From NCBI GenBank assembly GCA_030549775.1, contig CM060177.1, positions 53,384,638-53,448,637 of the forward strand: a stretch of DNA of 64,000 nucleotides, in the 5' to 3' direction. The notes under the pieces were generated by a model. The model saw nothing but the letters and a program-made list of their open reading frames with translations. It was not told where the DNA came from and searched no databases. The position numbers were made by a program, and so were the translations under genes. The DNA comes from Tamarix chinensis. Its lineage: Eukaryota > Streptophyta > Magnoliopsida > Caryophyllales > Tamaricaceae. Position 1 is the stretch's first letter. Every line of letters starts with the position of its first letter. Shown piece after piece: positions 25,479 through 37,200 of the stretch.

Positions 25479-28400
25479 TGTTATAATACCCCAACACTTT
25501 TATAGAATGGGTGAATGAGAATTTTTGTCAAATGTTGGGCCTTTGATTTTTATTCAATGTTATGCTTTGATATGGAATAAAAATTGATTTGAAATCATGT
25601 TGGAAAATGAAGTTTATTGAGTTTTACAAATAAACCCATTGACTGGTTCCATGAACCTATCGATTGTTTGTCATTTTAGCCAAATTGGATTCCTAAACCA
25701 AACTGATCGACTGGTTGGAACAATTTACTAGTAAACCCAAACTGATCAATTGGTGTGTCGAGCTGGTCATGTTTTTTAATTTAATTTTTCTAGAAAAATC
25801 CCTTACACTAAAATAGAATCTTACCAACTCATACTAATTGTCTCTAAGAGATTCCTAACCATTTTCATGATGCACTTAACCTAAAATATTGCCTCAATTT
25901 GCTCTAGAGGTCTAATGAGACAAATAAGGGAGAGAGATGACCTTAGCCATTGTCTTCTTCCTCATATCTCCTCTACCTGATTGTGAGATTGATTGCTTTT
26001 ACCTCAAGCATGCTTCTGATCAATTGGAATATTCCTTCCATGCTGACTTCTCATCTCTTCATTTGTGTATGCTAATTCTGGCTTGATTGGCCTAAGTTCC
26101 CCAGGGTTACTAATTGAGCTTGGGAGACTAGGTTATTAAATCCTAGACAAATCCATCATTTTTTTTATCAAATTCAAACAGTCAATAGTATGATTTTGAG
26201 TTACCTTTTGAACCCTCTATGTTTCACTTCAACTGGTCAGCTATAAAAAGCCCCAATTATACCTATAATTCACTTTCTTTCAGCCACCGAACTTTCCTAT
26301 GTTCTGAATTCTCCTCTCTTCTTTCCACACTTCAAGCACTTGCCAATTAATTTTACACACTCTCCTACTTCTTCCTCTATCTCTTTTTTATTTCAATTAT
26401 TAAGCAAGGTAGAGCTGGATTCTGGAAAAAAGGTTGAGTAGTTCAGTTAACCCTTTTCTATATGTTGGCCTCAAGTTGGTAAATTTTTCTCTCTTCTATT
26501 TGAATTTCTAATTTGATAAGATTTTGGTATAATATTTAAGTTTAAGATTTGTTGTTTTTAAGGTTTTAAGAGTTGAAGTTTTCACAAATTTGGAAATTTT
26601 GTGCTGAGGGCATTTAGCCTACATCAAGTAAGTGATTCTTACTTCTAAAATATTTAGTAAGTTTCCCTACATGTTAGTGATTATCTTTAGTTGATTTCTA
26701 CATGATGGCATGAAGATATTTTTTTGTATGTATGATTTGGATGTTTAGACAACATAAATTGAGTAAAGAGGAAGAAAATGGATAAAATAGGCTATGACGA
26801 TGTTATGGTAAGAAATGTATGATAATTTAGTTGGAAATATGTTAGTTGATGTTGATACATGTCTTCACATGACTAAAAATGATTTATATGAAAGAATATG
26901 CACGAAATTTGTGTTTTGGTGCTCTGTTAGGGAAAGTCAATCAACTGGTTAGATCAAATCGATTACCTGGTTCCTAGAACAATCGACTAGTTGACCCAGC
27001 CCATCAACTACTCATGTAAAGACCTTAGTCTTCCTCTCTACTTAAACCCATCAACTGGTTTGGAACAACCGATCGACTGGTTTGCCTAAACTGATCGATA
27101 GATTTAAAGAAAGCATAGTTTTATTAAGTCAAATGGATCAACTGGTAGACCTTAATTAATCGATTGGTTGGTGCAACCGATTGACTAGTTAGGCTAGACC
27201 AATCGACTAGTTCAACTAAGTTATTGAATTTTGTTCTTTTAAGTTCGGGTATGCTTTGATATTATGATTGGAATTATATCATGGCTATTGATGGGATAAA
27301 ATACACAATTCAACATGGATTATTGGCCTAATTATGGAATTAAAATGGGCCATATCTCATGGCATACATTATGAGTAATTTAAAGGCCTAAAGGTATATT
27401 TCACTTATGATAAGTGATAATATGGAGATAGGAGTAATGGGAAGCAGTAAAGGTATGAATTAAACCATATAGTAGACATAAATAAATTTGGCCAAGGGCA
27501 ATTGGATAACCCACATGGTTAGAAAATTGGAAATAAAAGGATTAATACTATTAAATATAGGAATTTACTTTGGTTGCTTGTATGAGCCTTATATGATCAC
27601 TTATCCTTATGAATAAAATACTAATCTCTTAAAGTGAAAGAAAGTTGAGTTGAGTATGGGTCTGGGTCTGGGTCTGGGTTACCCAATCCTCAATTAGCTC
27701 CTAAAGGTTAGCCTACCTGCGGGCTTTTTGGTGCCTTTGGGATTTGCCTTCAGGTGAGATCTTAAGAGGTCCCGGTGCCTTACCTATGCTAGACACTAAT
27801 AATATATTAAGGGGTATCGATACTAAAGGGTCTGGTTATCTAGGTAGTTGGCTTCGACCTAGACTTATGTCTATATTAGTTGGCTTCGGCCTAAACTTTA
27901 TGTCCCCTTTTGGGTAGGCTTCCATGGTATATGAGACCATGGGGTGGTGCACATTCCATAGATCAATGATAATAAAATATAGTTGGTAAATACTGGTTGA
28001 TAATTCTGAATGATAATCATATGAACTTATGACAATCGACTATGTAATGGAAGTAATGATATGGCTAACCAAAGGGTTAAAATTGATTTATACACTTGGT
28101 TAACTGGATAAGAAATGGAATATTCATTGAGGTGATTGGCTTATATGTTACATGGATAAATGGATGGCATATCTTGATGGAATTGGATAAATGGAAATAA
28201 CCCTAGAATTTGTTGGATTATTCTATGCTATTGCTCATGCAAGTGGTTATGTGAAAGTACTATGATTTCTTAAGCATGATGTTTTTACTGTGATGATGTT
28301 GTATATGATTAGCATTTGTTATGATCTCTTACTTATATGCATAAAGTCCTACCATGAGGCATGTCATACATTATGTTCATAAATGATAAATTAGCATACT

Positions 28401-28915
28401 TGTGTACATTGAGAGAGCAACTTGGCTTACTTAGTACATAGCATACTGATGTACCCATTTGCTTGCCTACTCATTCCCACGAGTAGAGGACCATGTGCAG
28501 GTTTTTGGGGATGGCTAGTGAAGGGCCTACCTCAGTTAGGTTAGGCCTCGTGAGTGAGGGCATTCAGAAGGTTTTTGTGGGGATCCGTGGAGAACCATTG
28601 CCACTATTTTGGGCATGATGCCCCATCCCATGTTTTGTAATATCGTACTTTTAGTTTGTATTATATAACGATTTGAATGGAACCCGTTATGGCCATTTGA
28701 TGTAAATATTTTTGGAATCATTTCAATTAAATTATTATTTGCACACTCTACTGTTTTAGTATTTGATTGGTTCAACCTTATATTTGATATAGGATAAACG
28801 GCAGATATCTATCCTATGTCAGGTATGGTGGTAACACCTCATTTTTCTAAGTTTTTTATATGTCCGCAACATGTTTTCACGAAATTTTTCAGTAATGAAA
28901 AATTGAGTTATTACA
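25479..28915 (+). mobile_element. Gypsy element G1, 3' LTR (3.44 kb)
   Basis: It starts TGTTATAATACCCC and ends TTATTACA. It aligns along its length with 11792-15230, with an extra segment at about 25990-26110 and fewer GGCCTGGACTT repeats. Palindromic-motif clusters lie at 25630-25760 and 26935-27220. The following bases (28916 on) return to the C1 copia leader. Confidence 0.9.
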
Positions 28916-29210
28916 TATAGGGCACTTGTGCTTATGAAAGACACCGTGTTTTCTTGATTCCAAATATTGTCAAGAGTCCGAGAAAAAACACGACCACCCC
29001 CTCGTCTTTTGTTCATCAAATAGCAAGGTTAAGAGTTAGAAATAAAATACAACCCTCCCGAGTTAAGAAACATAGACCATGTTTCCTCTCAACAAAGAAT
29101 AGTTTCATTATTTTTCAAAACTTAACCATAGAAACATACAAATCTAAGAAATAATTATTACACCAAATCAAATCTATCAAAACAGAGACCATTAAGGCTC
29201 AGATACTAAA
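28916..29210 (-). other. C1 leader, right half, with primer-binding site
   Basis: Non-coding leader of the minus-strand copia element. GGCTCAGATACTAAATG at 29196-29212 is the reverse complement of a Met-tRNA-type primer site adjoining the LTR end. Confidence 0.65.
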
Positions 29211-30149
29211 TGTTAGATAGAATTTTATGGCATGAATTATAATCAACAATTAATATACGCAATTCGTTCATAATCTAATGCCAAATGTGTGAAACCCTAA
29301 GGCACAATACAAGCAGTTAATATGCAAAATTTAACTCCATAACACTTGTAGAGATCATTAAGATGTACCTTCGGCCATTGATGGATTCAATTACACCAGA
29401 ACAAAGATCTATAATTATCAAAATACAAATTGTATAGTTCCATTCCCTCTTTCCTTAAACCCCAATGGTGAGTGTTTCTTATAAAGAACAGGAATAAAAA
29501 CCTACTTTATTTCTCTTCTTATTCTTATTTCACACACAAATATCATGAACAATGCAAGAAGAAAGTCTCTATTTCTTTCTTAGTGTGCATATGAATATAT
29601 GTGTATGTCTTTTTAACTATATCTTCTTCTTTTTTTTGCAAAAGAACCAATTGCACAGCACATGTAGTACTCCTACTCCTCTTACTCGTAAAAAAGAGTG
29701 GAGAGTTGGTTATTATAACCAACTTTACACTTTCCCTCTTAATTTTGAAATCAAAAAATAGAGATAATTAATTATCTCCTTTATTTTCTCAACACACACA
29801 CATGCTTAAATCTATACTTTTTTAATTCTAGTTCTACCATCAAGAATTAGATAGATAGATTAATATTGGACTTAATTACTAATATATTACCATGCATTAT
29901 AAACATTGGCCAAATTTTATACCTAATTTAATATGGATCACATCAAAGATTAATATATACATAAAATATAAAATACTTTATTTATAAAATAATAACAATA
30001 ATTTTACAAAACTAAAATATATATTGACGGTTTTAACTCACAAAGAAAAGGAAACAGACAATTTATTGATAATATATAAGCACAATTTAGTCCTAGTTAG
30101 AATCCATAGTTGGTCAAAATAGCAAAGAGAAACATCTAAATAACTAACA
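29211..30149 (-). mobile_element. Copia element C1, 5' LTR
   Basis: The plus strand reads TGTTAG at 29211 and CTAACA at 30144-30149, giving a 6-base inverted terminal repeat and about 939 bases. The primer site lies just outside the 29211 end, so this is the 5' LTR of a minus-strand element. The partner LTR lies left of the window. The outer edge at 30149 is inferred from the terminal hexamer only. Confidence 0.65.
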
Positions 30150-30960
30150 CCTCACAATGAGGTTTAGGCACCCTTAGATACTGAAAAAATAGATGGCGTC
30201 TAGGTAATAAGAAAGATGCCCTATGGATCTAAAGGACTCAAAATGGGTATATCAAACAGTGCTCGGTGTGGAATATTGATATTCCTACGCTAGCATCTTG
30301 GGATACTTAAGTGTATTTTCAGCCAGGGAGATCAACTTCAACCAATCTTCTTGAGCTATGAATTTGGTGAGAACGAGAGCCCGAAACCAAGTGCCTTATG
30401 ACTATGACTATGTATGATAGTATGAGATTTGTTGAGCTGGAAATCTGAAGGCCTTCTCGTAGATTGTTCAACCTTTTTTTTTTATTATTTGTATTTTTTG
30501 ATTATAGATTGTGGTCAAATCTATTGCACTCACCTTATCTCGTAGATGATCGCAAGTTCTCACTCTTCTAATAGTTTTGTCTCATTGGTTGTAATGGTGT
30601 GAGAGAGTTGATAAAAGTTTATTTTACAAAAAAAATAAAAATTACTGGAGTTTGGATGCAACCGCTCTAACAAGCAGAGACGAGGAGAAGGCAACGTCGA
30701 AAAACCCTGCGTACGAATACGAATCGTAGTAGAAAGAAAGAAGTCATTTTCCGTTCCAACTAAAATTCCAAGTGGAAAAATAACAGAGCATACTAATAAT
30801 AATAGGCGATAGGAGACGAGCGACTCCAACAACATGTCAAGGTCTAACCACCTCAGCGGTTTACATTCCAGCAGGCAGCAGCGATAGTAATAATACCACC
30901 ATACAGTCCGCGCACTGGATGGATGTATTTGCGACATTCGGGTCATAACCGCTGTTAATC
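30150..30960. other. Intergenic, upstream of glyoxalase I
   Basis: No gene is recognised. The 128-codon minus-strand frame at 30560-30946 has no domain and overlaps the glyoxalase promoter. Confidence 0.5.
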
Positions 30961-30969
30961 ATATCATTA

Positions 30970-30975
30970 CACGTG
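30970..30975. promoter_or_regulatory. G-box CACGTG upstream of glyoxalase I
   Basis: The palindromic CACGTG within ACACGTGCC lies about 66 bases before the TATA box. It is a typical bZIP/bHLH site with ABRE-like flanks. Stress-responsive control would fit a glyoxalase gene but is inference. Confidence 0.5.
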
Positions 30976-31035
30976 CCGTGGGACTACCTCCTGGACACCC
31001 TTTTGTTTCCTGTGTGAAGTTTCTCGCGTTCTCTT

Positions 31036-31041
31036 TATAAA
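31036..31041 (+). promoter_or_regulatory. TATA box of glyoxalase I
   Basis: TATAAA in CTCTTTATAAAGTAATC lies in an otherwise GC-rich stretch, about 810 bases before the ATG. The intervening leader probably contains an intron. Confidence 0.55.
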
Positions 31042-31142
31042 GTAATCCGCTCGGGTTACTTTACGCCGGTACTTTTTCACCACCCGCAATCGCTGCCCGT
31101 ATTCTCGCACTTCAAGTCCGAGCTCAGTCCGCATCGACTCCG

Positions 31143-31827
31143 GTACTACTCACTCCCTTTCTCCTTTCATGTTTCGCGAATAATAGGCTTTAATCGTCTG
31201 ATTCTTGACATGATCACTAATGGTGTGCGTGAGAGAGCGAGCTGATCAAAGAGATTAGCTGCTGTTGGAGAACAGGAGTCGATTGAGTTGATCTTTGATT
31301 CCCTATCTTTTTTTTTTCTGATGTTTTCGAATCTTGTTGTGATAAATTTGTGATGCTCCCACTTTCAAGGATTGTATCTTAATGTTTTAGAAAATAAATG
31401 GTCGACAGAGTATTTTCTTTTAAATTTTTAGGTTTCTTTCTGTTCCCATTTTCTGGGGGATATTACGCATGGTGGTGATCGATGGTTTGTTCGCTTTCCT
31501 CTGATTCAATGAACTATCCTCAATAATAAATAGCGCGTTGCCTTTCTTTTGGATTTCATTTGTACGGCCGTTTCCCAGCTCAACTAGCCTGTTTCTATAG
31601 ACAATTAGGCGTCTGGCGGGCTGTAGTTCGTTAATTGATATAAGGGTTGACGTAATCTTACATTCATGTGAGGAAGGAAGGGGAATGTGGGGGAAGTCCA
31701 GACTCTCTTCTACCGTCTTATCGGGTCGGCATTTGGGGAAGGAAGTTGACTGCTAAACGTGCTTCCAGATCCAGGAGTGATGATATACTAGCTGATGACC
31801 TGTTCATGTTAATCTTTGTTTGCGCAG
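31143..31827 (+). other. Probable 5'-UTR intron of glyoxalase I
   Basis: The donor candidate is CTCCG|GTACTA at 31143. The acceptor TGTTTGCGCAG ends at 31827, 21 bases before the ATG. The segment has several upstream ATGs and T-rich intron-like composition, so it would be a poor leader if unspliced. The acceptor is more certain than the donor. Confidence 0.5.
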
Positions 31828-31848
31828 TTAACCATTATTATTTCAAAA

Positions 31849-33465
31849 ATGGCTGCACCTGCTGTCGCCCCTAATCAAGAATTGTTGGAGTGGCCAAAGA
31901 AGGACAAACGCAGAATGTTACATGCTGTCTACCGTGTTGGTGATCTTGATCGGACTATCAAGTAAGTTTATGTTATCCATTTTCTTTGTCGCAGACATTT
32001 TTTTATTACCCCAAATAATAATAATAATAAATTGGGATTATAGCCTCACGTCTTATGATTTTCCGATGGTCGTTCTGATTTATGAATCAGGTTTTACACG
32101 GAATGTTTTGGGATGACATTGTTAAGGAAGCGTGATGTTCCGGAAGAGAAATACGCAAATGCTTTTCTGGGTTTTGGTCCTGAGGAGTCTCATTTCGTTT
32201 TTGAGTTGACTTACAGTACGTTTTCAGTTTTCCTCTCCATGTTAGCTCTTTTGCGTACACTGATGTATCCGGATTCAGTACTAGGAACTTTCAATATTAG
32301 CTTTGACCATCTGAAATTTTCTGAGGTATTTCCAATATCGTGTTTGTGGTGTAGATTATGGAGTAGATAAATATGACATTGGGACGGGATTTGGACATTT
32401 TGCTATTGCAACTCCGGATGTAAGTACTATTCCACTTTTTATGAGGAAATGCGTAAAATACCCTGTATTACCCTAGAGCTGATATCGACGTGCATTCACT
32501 CACTAGGTTTATAAAATGGTCGAAGAAATTAAGGCCAAGGGTGGTAATGTTACGCGCGAGCCTGGTCCTGTCAAAGGCGGTTCCTCTGTGATAGCATTCG
32601 TCAAAGATCCTGATGGTTACTTGTTCGAGATCATCGAAAGAAAAAGTACACCTGAACCACTCTGTCAGGTTATGCTTCGTGTTGGTGATCTGGAGCGTGC
32701 TATCAAGTTTTATGAGAAGGTTTTGACTTTTATATTCATAGATTCGTTGGTTTCAAATGCCAGCTTCCTGAAATTTTGTTCCTTGTTAGTTCCTTATGGT
32801 ACATATAAAATTGCATGTTTTCACTGTGATCTTAGGCCTTGGGAATGAAGCTGGTGAAGAAGGTTGACAGACCCGAGTACAAGGTTTGTGTAATATTCTT
32901 TTGTGTTTTTCGCACGATGCTGCTTAGGCCGTTGGCCTCTTAACGAAATGATTTGATGTGCTGCAGTACACGATTGCCATGATGGGATACGCCCCTGAGG
33001 AAGAGACCACGGTCTTAGAGCTCACTTATAACTATGGAATGACGGAGTATACTAAAGGGAATGCATATGCACAGGTTAATGTACTTCCGGCTAAGTCTTC
33101 ATAGGTACTTCTCCCGTGTTCATGCCTGACGCACGCTTATAACTTATCTTTGCCTTAATGATTGCGTTAGGTTGCAATAAGTACTGATGATGTGTATAGG
33201 AGCGCCGAAGTCGTCAACCTGGTCACTCAAGAGCTTGGTGGAAAGATTACCCGACAGCCAGGGCCAATTCCAGGAATCAACACTAAGATTACTTCTTTTC
33301 TTGACCCTGATGGCTGGAAAACTGTAAGTTTTGGGTTACGTTTCGTCGTTGATCATTTATGGGCACAACAATTCTTAGGCTTATTATTGAGTAATATAAT
33401 GCTGGGTCATTTGTGCTAAACAGGTTTTGGTTGACAACGAAGATTTCCTGAAGGAACTCAAGTAA
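31849..33465 (+). CDS. GLX1: Glyoxalase I (lactoylglutathione lyase), two-domain plant type
   Basis: The enzyme isomerises the hemithioacetal of methylglyoxal and glutathione to S-lactoylglutathione, the first step of methylglyoxal detoxification. There are eight coding exons: 31849-31961, 32091-32215, 32355-32419, 32507-32719, 32836-32883, 32967-33074, 33171-33323 and 33424-33465. All introns are GT-AG and all phases agree, giving 288 codons, the usual length of the family. Two glyoxalase/VOC domains span residues 23-145 and 153-280. In domain 1 the expected metal ligands His25, Glu76, His94 and Glu142 are visible. In domain 2 the corresponding positions include Gln155, Glu206 and Gln224, as in plant two-domain enzymes. 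The ATG at 31849 is the first after the probable leader intron. No transit peptide is evident, so it is probably cytosolic. The gene converges with the dehydratase gene downstream. Confidence 0.96.
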
Positions 33466-33515
33466 ATAGGTTTTCTAGCGGGGATGGAACTACGAGTGTA
33501 GTGAGTATTTCACCG

Positions 33516-33521
33516 AATAAA
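33516..33521 (+). terminator. Candidate poly(A) signal of glyoxalase I
   Basis: AATAAA lies 50 bases after the stop codon. T- and GT-rich sequence follows to about 33620. Confidence 0.5.
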
Positions 33522-33621
33522 TTGGCGTCATCCTCTAGGTGTTGGTGTTTGTCGGAGCTTGTGTTGTCAAACTTGTTTTCTAGTTCTTCGCGTTGATGTC
33601 ATATTAATGTTTTATTAAGGA

Positions 33622-34201
33622 CTATTTGTAAAACACAAAAAATTATGCCAGGGTGGCAATCGGTTATGGCTTATCAGTAACAGGTGTCTGTCTATTTTAT
33701 CATTTCCTCGAAATGGCGAACGCCTTGCCTTGGGATGAGGGGGGGGGGCGGACAACTGGGGGGCGGGGTGGGGAATATCTTCACGAACATGAATCTGTAA
33801 ACATGCATCGAACCGCAACCTTGAAAACCATTTGGCCGAGGAAGGACCTCTGCTGTCCTCGGACCTCTGCTGCCTGAGCAAATATGGATCTCGCATCACT
33901 TGTTTAACGCAAAGTATTTCAATGGTACGGCAAGCACGAAACACCAGGGACAACAATGATGTTTGTTGTTGAAGATTCGATCAAATATGATTCAACTTGC
34001 CAACCATGAACGGAGCTTTGCCAACCATGATCAGCGAACAATGATTGCCTTGCCAAATAATCTATCTATTGATCGGCCTCCTGAAATTCTGGCGTCTAAT
34101 GTCTCTTCTATATGTACAGGACGAACAAACGTAATATCTTCATAATGTACCCTTGACCCTCATGGTAAGGATCATACCAATACAAATAGAAATTTATCCA
34201 G
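33622..34201. other. Space between convergent genes
   Basis: Contains a G-run (GGGGGGGGCGG near 33740) and presumably the dehydratase 3' UTR on the minus strand. Short frames here have no recognisable product. Confidence 0.5.
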
Positions 34202-37200
34202 CTATCGAGTATTAATATCCATCGGGTAACTACCAAGAACTCGTAGGAATCTAGCAAATTCCTGAAATAGAAAAACATATGATGATTTTAGACACCAAAT
34301 GTGTTAGTCATAAGGAAACTAAGTGCGACGATTGAGGTGCAGGCTTTAATAGGCAATCTTGGACGAAGTCATAAAGCTAGTTACAATTGGCTGAGGTAAA
34401 CACGGGAAGCTGCAAAGACCCTACAAATCTTATGCCACTTAGAACATTCACAATGCTAACATTAAATTTAAGATTTTAATAGAACTATCTAATTATTTTC
34501 TCTCTCCTCTTTCCTACTTTAATCAATTTACTTTAAATTTAATTCAATACTCTACAATCACCAACCTCAAATTTACAACACTCAATTATTTTTACCAATC
34601 ACATCATCATCAATTATTTATACTTTATATTATTTAACATCCAATATAAATAGAGAAATTAATAGAATAAATATAACTAAAGAAATTAATAAAATAAATA
34701 TAACTAGATAAATGAATAAGATAAATTACATAAAGAAATAATTATAAGAAAGAAAGATAAAATAGATGATATAAAAATTATTTGGCAAAAAAAATATATT
34801 TATTAGCACAATTTTTTTTACCATTAATATTAAATGTTATATTTTACATATATATATATATTTAAAAAATTATATTCTAATAGTAAAAATTAGAATAAAA
34901 ATATACCAAAAAGTATCAAAAATCAGCCATGCACAAAGATCGAGGAGCTACTTTTTCAAATATTGGGAACCCTAAATTTTTGAGGTTACACCAAATTTAG
35001 GGACAATTTTTTTTTCTACAACCATAACCTCAAATTTAAGGTCCTCAAATTTGAGATTGGGATACATTTTTTTAACACCACTAAAGATGCTCTTATATCC
35101 CAAGACTACGTACTCGGTTTCGGTTTATCTTTGGGCCACCTATCAAATCACAAACAAACATGATTTTATCTGAAATAATAGTAATCATTGCAATAATTAT
35201 AAACACATTAAAAATTCTTTTGATAAGATCGGAAAAAAAAACAAAAGACTAAGAAAAATATGCCAATGACATAAAATGATGAATATTGATATTTATGGAC
35301 ATGCATATAAATTTTTCCATTGAACAAATTTTTTAGTAAATTTTGATAAAATATAAGAACCAACTTTTTAAAAAGTAATGGGTCATGGAAGCTGACATGA
35401 AGTAACAATTTACAAATACTTTGAAAACTAATGGGAGCCAAAGAGACGAGCCACTAAGAAAAGATGGTTTCCTAGGGCCCACCAATTGCATGAAATACAC
35501 AGCAACCAGAAATTCACCTTAGCACAGACAAGCTTCTTCACGTTCTCTGATTTTTCTCTTTTCTTATCCTTTTTTATCCAGACTTCCCATAAAACACATA
35601 CCACTCTTCCTCACACCGCACGCATTTATGCATCCAGGATGTCATTTCGTCCATATCTCATCCTTCAATGCAAGTACCATCTCCCTCCATCCATCCCAGT
35701 CGATTGACAAGAAATAACATAATTTTCAACAGCCAGGAACACCACATGATACAACTTCGAAATCACAGAATCTAAATCAGCTTAGTAACTTGAAGAGAAG
35801 AAACATCCAGGAAAAAGGGCTAAAAAAAGTAATCAAGGTTGCCACAGATAGCTCAAATCACAAACATAGAACTGACCTGCAGATTACCCAAAGCAAATTG
35901 GGCACGTGGATCTGCCATTGAAGCTTCAAAATCAATATAAAATAGGTAGTCAAAATATCTGCCAAGAAAAGGGAAAAAACAATGAATGGCAAAATCAGGG
36001 AAAAGCTGAGGTTCATAACATCTGACTGGTCCAACAAATTGAATTTGAGGGAAAAAACAATGAATGGCAAAATCAGGGAAAAGCTGAGGTTCATGACATC
36101 TGACTGGTCCAACAAATTGAATTTGCTCTTCCTACTTTTCAACGTTGAACTTTACAATGTTAGCAGACGAAACAATAATGACATTTATATTAACTGATAA
36201 GTGAGTTCAAATCCATTTTGGGCAAAAAATGAAAAAATATCAAAAGCTAGCTTATGGTACATTGATAAGCCACGCACTAATTTTTCTAGCTTCTCAAAAG
36301 CTAAACTATTATATTGGATCCTTTATAATAATAAAACTCTACCAATCAAGAAGCTTTGACGTACAATTTTGCAAATGTGCATGACAAACATGGAGTTACA
36401 AGGCCGAACCTGACTTATTACACTATCATATATTTCCTCGGTACAATCAAGATGTGCACATATTCCACCAAATTAATCAAATTGAGGCTTATATGGGAAA
36501 CCATTAAGATATTAAGAGTTGGGCATTTGTCACAGAAAATTGTCATGAAATATTGAACCCTATAAAGGTTATGACATTATTTACCACAGGACACTGTTTG
36601 TCCACCATACAAAATATAAATTGTGATTATATTTGGCATCATAAGGTCGAAAGACATGAAAACAAGAGCTTAAATCTCTCATACGAGATTTATTTTTCAT
36701 TCCTCCGCGTATATTTTGGAAGATGACACAAGTCTATACTACATGGACAATCGTTTACACAAGTTCCTTATCTTTATATTTTGATGACTACCCTTCATCT
36801 AGGTATTTACATCCTATAGCTAGGAATATATTTGTGAAATAATTTTAATTGAGGATAAAATGAAATGATGTATTTTCAACATATACTTTAACCTATTTTT
36901 TTTTATTTGATTGAAAATATTTTCCAATAAATTGAACCAAACAATCGTTCGTTTAGAACATAAGATTACAGGGTTAGGTACCATTAGAATCAAGTCCCGT
37001 GTGAGTAGGCTAGAGAGGATTTGGTCATAGTGAAGAGAAGGGGTCTGGCCCGTCTGGCTGCACAAGTTGGTAATGTTGGGAACACGTATGTGTCAAAGAA
37101 AAGGGAAGAACCACTACGAAAGAGAGAAACACGAGTAATTTGAATTGGCCAACACAACCGTGTTGATAAATACGAGTGACCAGTGTTGGTCGGCATGGAG

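Noticed and set aside
21068..25518. G1 gag-pol pieces as separate functional genes
   Set aside because: They are collinear fragments of one gypsy polyprotein broken by stops and shifts, with an altered protease active site.
11787..28920. Target-site duplication of G1
   Set aside because: Flanks CAATA and TATAG do not match. Insertion in C1 is supported by context, but no TSD can be claimed.
30560..30946. 128-codon minus-strand frame upstream of glyoxalase I
   Set aside because: No recognisable domain, and it overlaps the promoter region of the plus-strand gene. Chance frame is the simplest reading.
32113..33419. Separate small genes inside the glyoxalase locus
   Set aside because: These frames are single exons of glyoxalase I read on into introns; all join with GT-AG splices into one 288-codon product.
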